A stretch of DNA of 64,000 bases. Origin: Tethya wilhelma (Eukaryota > Porifera > Demospongiae > Tethyida > Tethyidae). Position 1 is the stretch's first letter, and each line of letters starts with the position of its first letter. The notes under the pieces were generated by a model. The model was not told the origin of the DNA and did not search any database. It saw nothing but the letters and a program-made list of their open reading frames with translations. The stretch spans positions 3,537-67,536 of the forward strand of contig CAXIPT010000081.1 of NCBI GenBank assembly GCA_964030475.1, given 5' to 3'. The position numbers and the translations under genes were made by a program. Below, one piece after another: positions 21,916 to 32,965 of this stretch.

Positions 21916-24490
21916 TGGATGGTGGGAGAGGTATGTAAAGCGCCATCCTCAGGTCACCTTGCGTGTTGCTATTGCGAGAGCGATGGCATCTGATCGAGAG
22001 GTAAGTAAGTGATTGTTATTTTGATATGTTGGAAGACACTCTCACATCGAATCAGCTGCTCAACCAACCTGCTCGTATATTTAATTGCGATGAAACAGGG
22101 ATACCTCTCAATCCAAAGAGTCAAAAGTGGTTGCCAAAGTTGTGTCAAAAAATCCAAGTTTTCTCACTAGTGGTAGCAAAGCACAGATTACTGTGATGGC
22201 TTGTACCAGTGCAGCTGGTAATGCTATTCCTTCGTTAGTAATCTTTGATAGATTGTCTTAAATCAAGCCATGATGAAAGGTGAAGTTCTGGGTACGATAT
22301 ATGGTTTGTCACACAATGGGTGGATCACAAGGGAAATTTTTCACCGGTGGTTCAAGCATTTCTTGCATTCTGTTCCCAGTACACGTCCAATTATTCTTCT
22401 TTTAGATGGTCACTCAGCCCATTATTGCCCAGAAACCATTGAAATGGCTGCCGAACACAAGGTTATATTATGTGCACTACCACCACATACCACTCATATC
22501 TCTCAACTGTTAGATAGGGGTTGCTTTGCACCATTGAAAGCAGTATGGAGAGAAGTAGTTCACAAATTTCGTGCTCTTCATCCTGGACAAACTGTGAGTA
22601 GGTATTACTTTTGTGCCCTTTTTGCAAAAGCTTGATATAAGGCATTCAGCATGGAGAATATAATTAACAGCTTCAAATTAACAGGGGTCTGTCCATTAAA
22701 CAGAAGTGCAATTCAGCTGCCTGAAGATGAGAGTCATTCAACTTCCTCAGGTACATTAAGGCATGGTTTGCATATTAAGGCCTAACACTTAGCGAACGGG
22801 ATAAATTATTGAACTTTGAACCCAAAATACGGGTACAAAATTTATACGCGTGCACTGCGTAAGTGCAACTTCAGCACTTTTTTTTGGCAGGAAGCTTGCA
22901 TCTGTGAACTTTGAACTAGCTGTGCAGACAGGTAAGGTATTGCCCTACTTAAATAAACTACTAACTTAAACCTTGAAATAGGCGTGGCGCTATAGGCTCA
23001 TAAAGCGACAAAGGTCACGATCACGACCATCGCTTTTAGTAGCTTGTTTTCTCAAGAGTCCTACAGAGCACAAGGTTAGTACTTTATTACTGCAGGGATA
23101 GCTAGGCAATAAGGCTATACCATCGCTTTTGGGATTCAGTTAGGCTAGCTAGTTTTTTGCTTATATATAAGTCTGTCATGGTCGCGTTAGTCGCGATCGC
23201 GATTTTCGGTTTTAGTTTCTTGTTTTCTCCATGGTCTTAGCTAGTAGAGGCTTAGTACTTGCTATGTTATTGCAGCAATAGCTAGACTATATGACCATAG
23301 CATCGCTTTTGTAACTCTGTTCAACTAGCTGACAAAAAAACCTAAGACGCTAAGCTTTGTATTATTATTATACGCGTCACGGAAACGTGACAATCGTCTT
23401 CCGGAAGTGGTACGTAATTGTAATTATGTCACGGATTCGTGACATTCGTCCGCTAAGTGTTAAAATTGAAATTAAAATATTTCAATCCAAGAATGAGCAT
23501 ACAATATCAAACTCAAAGACATGGTACATATCAAGGATTGTAACGTCCACACAAAGTTTGATAGTCATGTGACCTCGAATAATTGCATAATTAAGCTGCT
23601 CTAGGAGTTTGGGTTCCCATGGAGATATTGGCCCCGTATTTGGGTGATGTGTTAATTATGTTAATTAATAACTAACCACCAGTGCGCATAATTAATTAGT
23701 TATGACAAATTTCTAATTGAAGAGCACCATCTTTAAATTATTTTTCTCCATAACTCACTCTGGTAGTTAATTAATAATTAATTTAGTTAACATGTTCACA
23801 AAATATTAGCTTGATAATATTCTTGGAAGATCAACTCGCCAAAAAATCTCAATATACAACCTTGAATTGTGCGCATATTTATTGTCACATGACCACTAAA
23901 CTCAAGGAAAAGTTGAAAATTACTAAGTTAAATCAACATACCAAGTTTGGTATTCAACAATGCTACCTAAGGGTAGATATACAATTTTTATCTTGAAAAA
24001 CTGAATTAACACAGTCATGCCTTAATGCCGCTGAGTCAGTTTTCAAGGCAAACAACCTCACTGAGAGGACAGGACTAGCTTACATCCCTTTGTATAGCCC
24101 TCCTCGTCGCCCTGAATCTTCTCATCTTTTTGCTCTTGGAGATAGATTGAAGCACAATTTCTCCAGGCTTTAATCCACACCTTCAAAGTATTCGTGTCCC
24201 TCACCATCATTTTCGACTCCCTTCTCCTTTTCTCCACAACTAGATCAGAGCCAAGCTTGAACGATGAATCACTCTTTCATTCACAACCTCTTCAATGTGC
24301 CACTACCATTAGCAAGTTTTTGATTCAGCCAATTGCTCCCAGTAAGATGCCCGCAAAACGTGGAAAATCTGCTGGCAAAGTACTAACAAGTCTCGAATGT
24401 ATAAATGAAATGCGAGAACGCCAGAGGCAAAAACAGGAAATTGCCTTAAAGAAGACCCTGCAGAGAGAAGAACAAAGGAAAAACTTGTAA
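21916..24490 (+). pseudogene. pogo/Tigger-type transposase relic with long interrupted intron
   Basis: Pieces in order: a Tc5-type DNA-binding helix (WWERYVKRHPQVTLRVAIAR) before a donor gtaagt near 22001; FNCDETGIPL with the first catalytic Asp; SGSKAQITVMACTSAAGN; HNGWITREIFHRWFKHF; LLLDGHSAH with the second Asp; CALPPHTTHISQLLDRGCFA with the third; FKLTGVCPLNRSAI; and, after a 1.2-kb break holding a MITE, LTERTGLAYIPLYSPPRRPE and VLTSLECINEMRERQRQK at 24.0-24.5 kb. Stops after the first Asp block and in the tail make it a pseudogene. All three Asp-bearing motifs are still legible. The element may have used this copy's relatives to move the small TIR repeats nearby. Confidence 0.75.
22784..23466. 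mobile_element. ~680-bp MITE with TAACACTTAGCG termini
   Basis: Left end taacacttagcgaacggg and right end cgtccgctaagtgtta are inverted repeats. Inside are an imperfect ~190-base duplication (each with catcgctttt, ttgttttctc, aggcttagta-like parts) and two palindromes, gtcacggaaacgtgac and gtcacggattcgtgac, near the right end. No coding capacity. It lies in the Tigger relic's break. Confidence 0.7.
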
Positions 24491-24829
24491 GAAGATTTAC
24501 TATATGCATTGCCAAGAACACTGATAGTATACAAATAACATACTAATATCCAGGTATAAAATAAGACAGAAAAAAGAATCACAAGAGAGTACAAATTCTA
24601 CGACTTCAGTTGTGAGGAAGAGCACACAATGTTTTCTACATTAGATTTACTGTAGATGGGGAGGGTTTCATCATTCTAACTGAAGATTGTTAGCTATGTT
24701 TTAAAGATTCATCTGTTTAATTTTACCCACTTGCTTTAGGGGAAAACATTTTTTGACAGCAAAACTGTCCCAACCTACGTTACAAACTGAAAATGAAATT
24801 CATGGACATTCAAGATATTACAAGTGAAA

Positions 24830-25675
24830 AAAACATTGGAAATCTAATGAGACACAGGAATAACCAAATCGTAAAAAAAGAAAGCAAACAAGATGGAATG
24901 GCTGTTAGAGTGTGACCAGAATCATTCCTGTGTGGGCTGCATGTAGTATACTCTCTTACCATATTGAGTCCCCCATGTTGCCCATAGGAATAATTCTTTA
25001 CACGCCATTCCATCTTGTTTGCTTTCTTTTTTACGATTTGGCCATTCCTATGTCTCATTACATTTCCAATGTTTTTTTCACTTGTTTGTTCTCATTTTTT
25101 CATAATTCTACATCAGTTGAGTTTGTGTGTATATGGTAGTTACTTGTACATTATCAGCATGGACATTATAGCTTATGCTATAATCTTTGCTATCAGTAAA
25201 GTGAAGCATCTCAGGAGGCTAGAGCTGTATCTTACTGTGACAAAATTTACTTGCTTTGCTCATCTTCTTATAATGACAACTATGTAACAAATTAGTAAGT
25301 AGTCTATTCACCCCCCAAATATTTAAGGCTGCAAGGTACAGGACAGAGACTTCAGCACAACCAGAAATCTTTAGGTATATCAGGCAGGGCAACGAATATT
25401 CGGATTCCAAATAACGCACACTTGTCTTACTAGAAAAAGAGTCGTCACTTTGAGTTCCAATGTAGCTAAATGAGTATAAAAATGAATGGCTGCCATATCG
25501 AGAAGGGGCTTTTCGTCTTGTATCTAGAGACTCAGCTAGAGAGGCGAATAACCGATGCAAAAAGCACGTGAAGACAAAGATACCAAGCCTATTCGTTCAA
25601 GAATCAGCTTCTGAAAGTGAGCGGTCTGTGAGAAAAGTTGAGCCAAGATAGAAGAAGAAGAAGAATCAGAAGGAG
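24830..25675 (+). repeat. Composite repeat (copy c)
   Basis: Left foldback module starts acaagtgaaaaaaacattgg and closes with ccaatgtttttttcacttgt at about 25085. A spacer and the AAG module follow, and the copy breaks off at gaagaagaagaatcagaag, where the Helitron-related sequence begins. Confidence 0.85.
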
Positions 25676-26059
25676 AAATTTTGAGAAAGTCATCAGATGA
25701 TGATGCTCAAAACAAAAAACAAACCAGAGAGATATGGCGAAGAGTGCAAGGCCATAACTGATAGTGAAGTTGAATGAATTGTTTCACTCAGACAGTCGTT
25801 TGACAAACCAATTGATCAACTGAAAAAAGATCTGTACACGTGTGATGATGGCTGCCATCAAGAACGATTCTCTCACTACGATGAAGAGAATGGCCGGTTG
25901 TATTTCGAGACAATTAGTTCAAATGATACAAATTGTCAAAGTAAGCTCAGAATCTTGCGTCATGTGTCTACACATTTTCCAAGATCCTGTACAATTTGAA
26001 TCATTGCCTTCGCTGCTTTAGAGAGCTTCAAAGGTTTGAGGAAGCACTCACCCAAGGAG

Positions 26060-26820
26060 ATCTAGAATACCTGTTGTGTGTCGAGGACGACTTTGAAGAA
26101 CTTTTCAGAGGAAGAAGACGACCCAAGCATGGAAGGTCTAGAAACTAGCCTACTGCTGAATCATGCTCAACTCATAGCTGACTACGAGAAAAAGCTTGAT
26201 GACCATGCTGAGCATGTTTGTTGTTCATGCGAACGATTCCACCAGAGAAAATCAGTATCTAGAGTGAAGCTTACTGACAACCTAGGTACTGTGGTGTGGC
26301 CTTCACTGAAAGCCTACATCACAGAGAACAACCCAAATGCCAGCAATGAGGTACTCTACATGTGTACCTATTGTAAGCCAATGATCAGAAAGATCGGTTG
26401 CCGCCACGTTGCGTCCTCAATGGGTTGAGTGTTTTGCCTGTTCCTCCAGAACTGTCAAACTATACGTATTGAGTATGCAACTCATCCAACGTGCCAAGTG
26501 CACGAGACAGTGGTAAGACTAGGCACATACATGGGAAAAGTACCCATGTACAATCCCCTGAAAGCCTGCAAGGGTACAATGTTCTTTCTTCCTCTAACAG
26601 AACAATGGACACCCTGGATCAGGTGAATCAATCAGATTTTCCTGATCCAGAGTTGTACGTGATTGTCAATGGTAGACCAACAAAAGGTGGGGTTGTATGG
26701 CGAAACATGGTCAATGTTGATGCTATAAAAAAAGCTGTAGAAAAGCTTAGAGAAATCAACTGGCTCTACAAAGATGTAGAAGATTCCTCTGTAGACGAAG
26801 CTGCAAAAAAGTCATAGAGG
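26060..26820 (+). pseudogene. Helitron replication protein, N-terminal Cys-rich region
   Basis: Frames spread over two phases encode NHAQLIADYEKKLDDHAEHV, a CCSCERF cysteine pair, LYMCTYCKPMIRK, GLSVLPVPPELSN-type sequence and an LYVIVNGRPTKGGVVWR piece. This matches the order (Cys-rich zinc region, proline-turn, YVIVNGRP-like region) seen before the Rep domain in long Helitron proteins. Frameshifts near 26430 and 26600 and a stop at 26815 break it. The upstream 400 bases may hold more decayed N-terminus. Confidence 0.6.
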
Positions 26821-26822
26821 TA

Positions 26823-28090
26823 GTGAATCGTGCCAATAGCAAGGTGCTTGAGAAGGCTACCCAGGAGGACATAGCTTCCTTTCAGTCTTACACCATTAGA
26901 AACATGGAGAGTAAGATTCCCGTCCATTCAGACATTGACCAGTTTGTAGCTAAGAAGGTCAAAGAAGACTCCATTAGCAACAAACAGCAGCACCTGGATG
27001 TCATGTGCTTCCCAGATCTGTTTCCCACTGGTGAGTTTGGGGAGTACCACCCCCGACAGTCCAAGATAGGGTTCAGTGAGTACGTCAAGTCTAAGCTACT
27101 CAACAAGGATTACCGCTTCAGGAAGAATCCACAGTATGTGTTCTACCTGTTGTGGCGGAAGGAGATGCGTGAAGTGTCGGCAGGGGTGTACAACCTCTTG
27201 AAGTCCACTCGCATGGAGAGGCTCCGTGTCAGTTCACTCTTACAGCAGGCTAGGAGTAGTGACGAACAACTCGAAGCCAACCTCTCCACCATGCTTCAGA
27301 GTGTACGAGGAACCAAGCAGTATTGGTTCAGACGACAGAGTGAGTTAAAGGCCATGATTCGAGAATTTGGTCCACCGACCTTATTTCTCACATTCAGTTG
27401 TGCCGAGTACGAAGCAACTGACATCGCTGAGTACCTTCGCAAGCTCAACAATGTGCCTGATAGCTACAGCATTTCAAGGCTTTGCACGGAGGATCCTATT
27501 TCTGTCAGTAGAAAATTTGACTCCAAGTTCAGGTCCTTTTTTCACAAAGTACTCTTGAATGGTGCTGTACTGGGAGATGTAACCCACTATATACTACTAC
27601 AAGAAGGAGTACCAGGCTCGTGGTGCTCCCCATTACCACGTCCTTTTGTGGATTCACGGAGCACCCGTCATCGGTGAAGACGACCCGAAAGATGTGCTGA
27701 CCTGGATTCAGGATAGAATTACTTGCCGAATTCCCGACAAAGAGTCCAATCCTGAGTTGCACAGGTTGGTAACACGCTACCAGATGCACAAGTGTAGTGC
27801 CTACTGTAAGCGTAAATGCAAAGTTTGTTCAGTGTTCATCACTAGCTGTAAGTTTGGCTTCCCTCATAAAGTAGCCTACACTGCCAAGCTGAATGAGTGC
27901 CTCAAATCAAAAAAGAAAATCTATGAGTTGCCAAGGTCTGAGATGGAGGATAGAGTCAATGACTACAACCCCCTATTACTCTTACTTTGGAAGGCCAACA
28001 TTGACATCCAATTTGTAGCTGAGTCCTCACTAGCATTAGCCCACTATGTTAGTGGGTATGCGACCAAAGCTGAGAGAAGCAACATCCAGG
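26823..28090 (+). pseudogene. Helitron Rep (HUH nuclease) domain
   Basis: Contains the Helitron_like_N signature (HLDVMCFPDLFPTGEFGEY, FRKNPQYVFYLLWRKEMRE, REFGPPTLFLTFSCAEY). After a +1 frame slip near 27590 comes the HUH motif RGAPHYHVLLWIHGAP (about 27620-27665), then SCKFGFPHK, YNPLLLLLWKANIDIQFV and the tyrosine motif HYVSGYATKAE. Rep nicks and joins single DNA strands in rolling-circle transposition. The two His and the candidate catalytic Tyr pair are intact, so decay is recent. A further ~2-base slip near 28085 separates it from the helicase part, to which it was originally fused. Confidence 0.88.
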
Positions 28091-29927
28091 ACATATCTGG
28101 CAAGAGGTGAGCGAGGACAAGAGTATCTACTCCAGGTTGTGGTCCTTTGGCATCTGTTCTCTGCATACCAGGGAGTGTGGGTTGTACGAAGCTGGTGACC
28201 TACTGCTTGGTAATCACCTGACAGAGAAGTCTGACCAGGTCAAGTGGGTTGATGTACTCATGCCACACAAGAGGAGCCGTCGACTCAAGAACCACAAAGA
28301 CCTACAAGATCTTGCCAATGTCAATCCAGACAGTGACGAAATCTTTGAGGGTAACATGCTGGATGACTTTTATCCAGACAGACCCGACTCACTTGAAAAT
28401 GTTTGTCTGTACGACTTTGTGTCCAAGTACGACTACAACGGCAGGGATGACAATGGTAAAAGGAAGTACAAGATGCTCAACAAGCCTCGACTTCCAAACC
28501 ACAAGATCTTCAATCCCGAGAAAGAGGAACAAAGGGAAGCCTACTACTATTCCCTCTTGCTTCTGTTTGTTCCTTTCAGGGATGAGAGTGAGCTCATGGA
28601 AGATAGTGAAACAGCCGAGGAGGCTTTCAACAGGTTGGTCTCTGATGACAGCAGGGCTCACCACGAAAAGCTTCACAGGGCTCTTCAAGCACAGGCCAAG
28701 ATCCAAGAGATCAATGAAGCCAGACATGCTGAGGAGAAAAACAATGGAAAAGATGAGCCTGAGAACAAGGAGGACAATGAGGACCATCAACTGATGGGAG
28801 AGGCCAATTCAGCAATGAATGACCTCATCGACTTGAAAACAAACGATGACTCTGATCGAATGGACAGAGTCAACATGCTAAATGTTGATCAGAGACGAAT
28901 CTACGAGAATGTGAAGAGTCACCTCCTACACCAGAAACAACACAAAGCAGGAGGTTGCAACTGTGATCTCAAACCACTTCGAATGTTCATCAGTGGAGTA
29001 GGAGGTACCGGTAAGTCGTTTCTAATTGAGACGATCAAAGCTTTAGTGAATGACCTATGGCCGTCCAAAGACATCACGTGTGCCATCACAGCTCCAACTG
29101 GCTTAGCTGCTTTCAATGTGGGTGGTGTAACCATTCACCGACTCTTTCAGCTGCTCGTTGAACATGACAGCAAGACAGCTGGCTACTGGTCACTGCCAAA
29201 CTCATCTGTCAAAGTAATGAGAGCGACACTACGTAGTGTCAAGTTGTTTGTGATTGACGAAGTGTCAATGGTTTCCAGCCTCAATTTGGCATACATTCAC
29301 CTCAGATTAGAGGAGCTCTTTGGGGGGAGTGAGTGGTTTGCTTCCATGAACATGCTGTTTGTTGGAGACATCCTCCAATTGCAGCCTGTCAACGGTAAAC
29401 CAGTGTTCACCCAATCAACCCTAGTATACAAGCTTGGGTGTGTAGCTTCCGTCAACATTTGGAACGAGTGTGTGCTCTATGATGAGCTCACCATCAACGA
29501 GCGTCAGAAGGGTGACAGAGAGTATTCATTGATGCTAGACAGTGTCAGACGTGGCTGCCCAACTGATGAGTGTCTTACTGCACTCAAACAGCGTGTCATA
29601 CAGGTGCCTGTGTCAGACAAGTTTCTTGAGCTTCAGCAGTCTGGCCAGACACCTGTATGTCTGTTTCCCACTAGAATGGCATGCGACGAATTCAACAAAG
29701 AAATGCTCGGCATGCTAGACACCACTGTACATGAGCTAAAGTGTATTGATGTTGTAGATCAAACTGAGAGTACACGCAAGTGGGACAAAAAAGCCATTGA
29801 ACAGTTAGAAAAACTAAATTCTGATTCTAACAAAACAGCAGGTCTAGAGTATGTTGTGAAAATGGCAGTTGGTGCAAGTGTTATGCTTCGTCGTAACATA
29901 TATAGACACCAACTGTGGTCCGGTAAA
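28091..29927 (+). pseudogene. Helitron Pif1-type helicase domain, 3' end cut by a MITE
   Basis: Starts WQEVSEDKSIYSRLWSF and runs in one frame for about 600 residues: an acidic linker, then MLNVDQRRIYENVKSH, Walker A GVGGTGKS (about 28995-29020), TAPTGLAAFNVGGVTIHRLF, Walker B FVIDEVSMV, VGDILQLQPVNGKPVF and the VKMAVGASVMLRRNI block. Directly after that, an extra AT in aacatatatag shifts the frame away from the expected NIDTNCGPVNG, and a few codons later foldback-repeat sequence begins (about 29928). The final helicase motifs (YVALSR-type) are absent, so it cannot unwind DNA. Fusion Rep-helicase is standard for Helitrons. Confidence 0.9.
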
Positions 29928-30183
29928 TGAAATGTAATGAGACACAGGAATGGCTAAATCGTAAAAAGAACGCAAACAAGATGGAATGGCTGTTATAGTG
30001 TGTAAGAAATTCTTCCTGTGGGCAAAATGTGAGACTCAATAAGGAGATTGTTAAATGCAGCCCATACAGGAAGAATTCTGCACACACTCAACAGCCATTT
30101 CATCTTGTTTGCGTTCTTTTTACGATTTAGCCATTCCTGTGTCTCATTACATTTCCAATGTTTTTTGTACTTGTAATACTTTT
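29928..30183. repeat. Foldback module of the composite repeat, solo copy
   Basis: gaaatgtaatgagacacagg ... cctgtgtctcattacatttc are inverted over about 230 bases with internal aacaagatggaatggctgtt / aacagccatttcatcttgtt. The left terminus (acaagtaaaaaacattg) is missing. The module truncates the Helitron helicase frame. Confidence 0.85.
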
Positions 30184-31254
30184 CATTCTAGATGTAGTAG
30201 AAGTGCCAGCCTTGACCTCCACTGAATCTAAGGAACATCATGAGACAGTAAATTCCTTTACTCTTAACGTATGTTAAAACATAATGGTAGAAATGAAATT
30301 CAACTTTATTCCTTTCAGATATCTGGAAATGAAATAGTTATTATTAACCGAAAGTGAACAATATTTAATCTATAATATCATTATTGTATTATCTTATAAT
30401 CCTACTATAAAAAAATGCTTTATGAATAATAATTAATCATTTCATTTTAAAATTTGCAGTTTGATAGATAACATAAAAAAATTCAGGAATCATAACCCCA
30501 ATACATAGCCATAACGTGGGTAAAATGAATGTAAGATAATTGTACGGAAGCAAAGGGGGATTGTAAAATACTATACTAAAAATATCAACTTCCACATTCA
30601 CTTGATCAAATACAACTATTCAATGATGATAACATGATCATACCTGCTCTACTATGATAGCTACAAACGTTACGAACATTGTCAATAATACTGAAATGCC
30701 CATACCAAGAGTACATAATCAGGGAAGAGAAGAGAGTATCAAACTTCGTATTACGCTGCACAAAATGTGTGCGGAAAGTAACTTGACAATACGTAAGGTA
30801 CACGTGATAAATGTTGTTTTTATTAAATTCCCTTCCCTGATTATGTACTCTTGCCCATACATGTATGTAAATTTGCCCGTTCTCACTTTATCAACCTAAC
30901 GGATACTATATTAGGGTAATATAGTATCTATGGATTACTAGCCTTACTGTACTATGTTGACTTTAATGTCACACATGAATGGTCACTGAAGATCAAGATG
31001 ACTAGAAGAGTGCGTGTGTAAAGGGTCTGGATACTCCAGACTACATCTTTATTGTGCAATCCCACTTAATTCTCATGCATTACAGTCTATATTCTCACAC
31101 TCTCACTCATGCATCTTTATATGCCATCTCAAAACGTCAAAACGTCAAAACATGACATCAAGAAATTCACCATTGCTGAGCTTGCAAAAATGTTAACTAA
31201 TTACATTCTAATCATGTGACATAGGGATTTTAACACGTGATGGTTCATGCTGAG
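30184..31254. other. Intergenic; small inverted-repeat element at 30708-30852
   Basis: A perfect 21-base inverted repeat (AAGAGTACATAATCAGGGAA and its complement) bounds 145 bases at 30708-30852, like a solo MITE. A short possible exon (acceptor then VVEVPALTSTESKEHHETVN) lies at about 30193-30280 but has no recognised family. Nothing else is seen. Confidence 0.5.
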
Positions 31255-31995
31255 TCAGCAAACAAATCTATCTTCTTCCTCTCTCTCCGCATAGCTTCTA
31301 CTGTGACGAGGATCAGGCATAAGTCTGGCAGCTGGTGAGCCAGGTGGTGGCGGCTGTGGTCTCAGTTCCTCTGGTAGTACCGATCTGTCAGCATCTGGGT
31401 CTTCAGGGTCTTCATATATATACTTCTCAACATCCAAGTTGTGATGCTCATAGCAGCTTTTAGTGATGACCCTTAGTCCATCACTCCAGTTGCCTGTAGA
31501 ATAGTATAAATTTTCATTCAAAGATGCCAGTTATGCCATGCAAAGCCCTTATATAAGTGTGTATATGTGTTTACCTTCATAGCATGTTGGAACAGTTGTA
31601 ACATTCTGAAACGGTACGTCTGTAGGCCACTATATTGGCTTATCTGATCTCCATGTTAGTTTAAGATCTTTCATAATGCTTCTTATTAAGCTTTTCATAG
31701 TGAGTCCGTTCAGCATGGATAGCTCTGCTGGAAGTGGTGGCAGCATCACCTTGGTAGTGTATGAGGATTCAGTATCGTCTTCCATCCATTCAGGATTGAG
31801 TAGAATTTCATCTTTATGATTCTCTATTACTCCAGTTATTCTTGGATCTCCAACAATGTATAGGCCATTGGTCTTGGTAGTAGAGTAGACTACAGCAGTA
31901 GGTACTCCCAAGGCCTTTAGCTCATTGCACTTCTTGACAATCAGCTCAACTCGTCGTTTAATATCTCTGGCAGTATTGTTAACTTGTATGGCCAT
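31255..31995 (-). pseudogene. Two-exon unknown protein with one in-frame stop
   Basis: Exon 1 is 31995-31575 and exon 2 is 31493-31255, GT-AG, phase 1. The start MAIQVNNTARDIKRRVEL is chosen because a TATA box lies ~135 bases upstream, which excludes an in-frame Met at 32118. The protein has a charged N-terminus, VPTAVVYSTTKTNGLYIVGD, LTMKSLIRSIMKDLKLTWR and, in exon 2, GLRVITKSCYEHHNLDVEK and a Pro-rich, acidic tail. A TAG at 31630-31632 falls inside KPI*WPTDVPFQNV; a Trp codon there would restore one frame. I do not recognise the family. Its head-to-head position with the KDZ transposase gene suggests it is an accessory gene of that element. Could be a pseudogene, a sequencing error or read-through. 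Confidence 0.55.
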
Positions 31996-32128
31996 CTTTT
32001 TGCTTGCTGAATTGAAGTTAGAGATAGAAGTTGAAGATTGTAGTTGGAGATTAAAGTGGAGATTGAAGTTGAAAATTGAAGAGAGTTGTTGAGATAAAAT
32101 TTGAGTGATGAAGGGCAATCTTTATGGG

Positions 32129-32137
32129 CCTTATATA
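32129..32137 (-). promoter_or_regulatory. TATA box for the minus-strand gene
   Basis: TATATAAGG on the minus strand, about 135 bases upstream of the chosen ATG, leaving a ~100-base leader. Just upstream lies a short cataggtaggtgt direct repeat (three copies at 32145-32180). Confidence 0.5.
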
Positions 32138-32427
32138 CTGTCATAGGTAGGTATCATAGGTAGGTGTCATAGGTAGGTGTGGATCTGATTGGTCCACAGT
32201 TCTTTTATGTTTATTTTACAAAGGTATGTGATCAATTAAAAGACTACTCTTTAATCAATTACACTTTAGTTCATTGTCTTTTTTCTGCTTATTTTACAGA
32301 GTGTTTGACCAATTAATATGAGCTTTAGTCCTACCCTATAATCATTGAAGTTTGTCTTTGACAACAGATGCTCAAAGTCCTAGAAAAGCACAGCATCATA
32401 TGATGTCACATGAGTGCGGCGAGATGG

Positions 32428-32438
32428 CTTTATAAAGC
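32428..32438 (+). promoter_or_regulatory. TATA box for the KDZ transposase gene
   Basis: ctttataaagc lies 37-47 bases upstream of the ATG at 32475. Together with the opposite TATA box at 32129 it makes a ~300-base divergent promoter. Confidence 0.5.
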
Positions 32439-32474
32439 ATGAACTTGACTTTTCGAGTTAGTTAATGTAAAAAA

Positions 32475-32925
32475 ATGGCATCCAGGAAGAAAGGTGTGCA
32501 GTTGAAGTCCTATTCACATAGTGCTGTTAAGTCACGAAAATCGCAAACTCAACAAACCAAGTGTTCCTCACTTCAAGTTTCTACTACAATACAAGTGAAG
32601 CCATTGAAGCCCAAAAAGGTGTGTGGGACAATGGTCAGGGGTGCAGTCTACTATATATTATTGTTTTTCTTTTCACACACAGGTTGGAGCACTGGCTGTC
32701 AGATGTCAATACATCAGGAATCTAAGGTCCTTGCAGAGGTACTACAAACTCCAAACGCACAATGGGTATATCCTTGCTGAATGTGATCATTTAGGCAACT
32801 TACCAAAGGTATGCACATGAAATTATATTAATACTATGATGTAAACACACACCCACCCACCCACACACCCACCCACACACCCACACACCCACACCCACAC
32901 ACCCACACACCCACACACACACACA

Positions 32926-32965
<40 letters not shown>

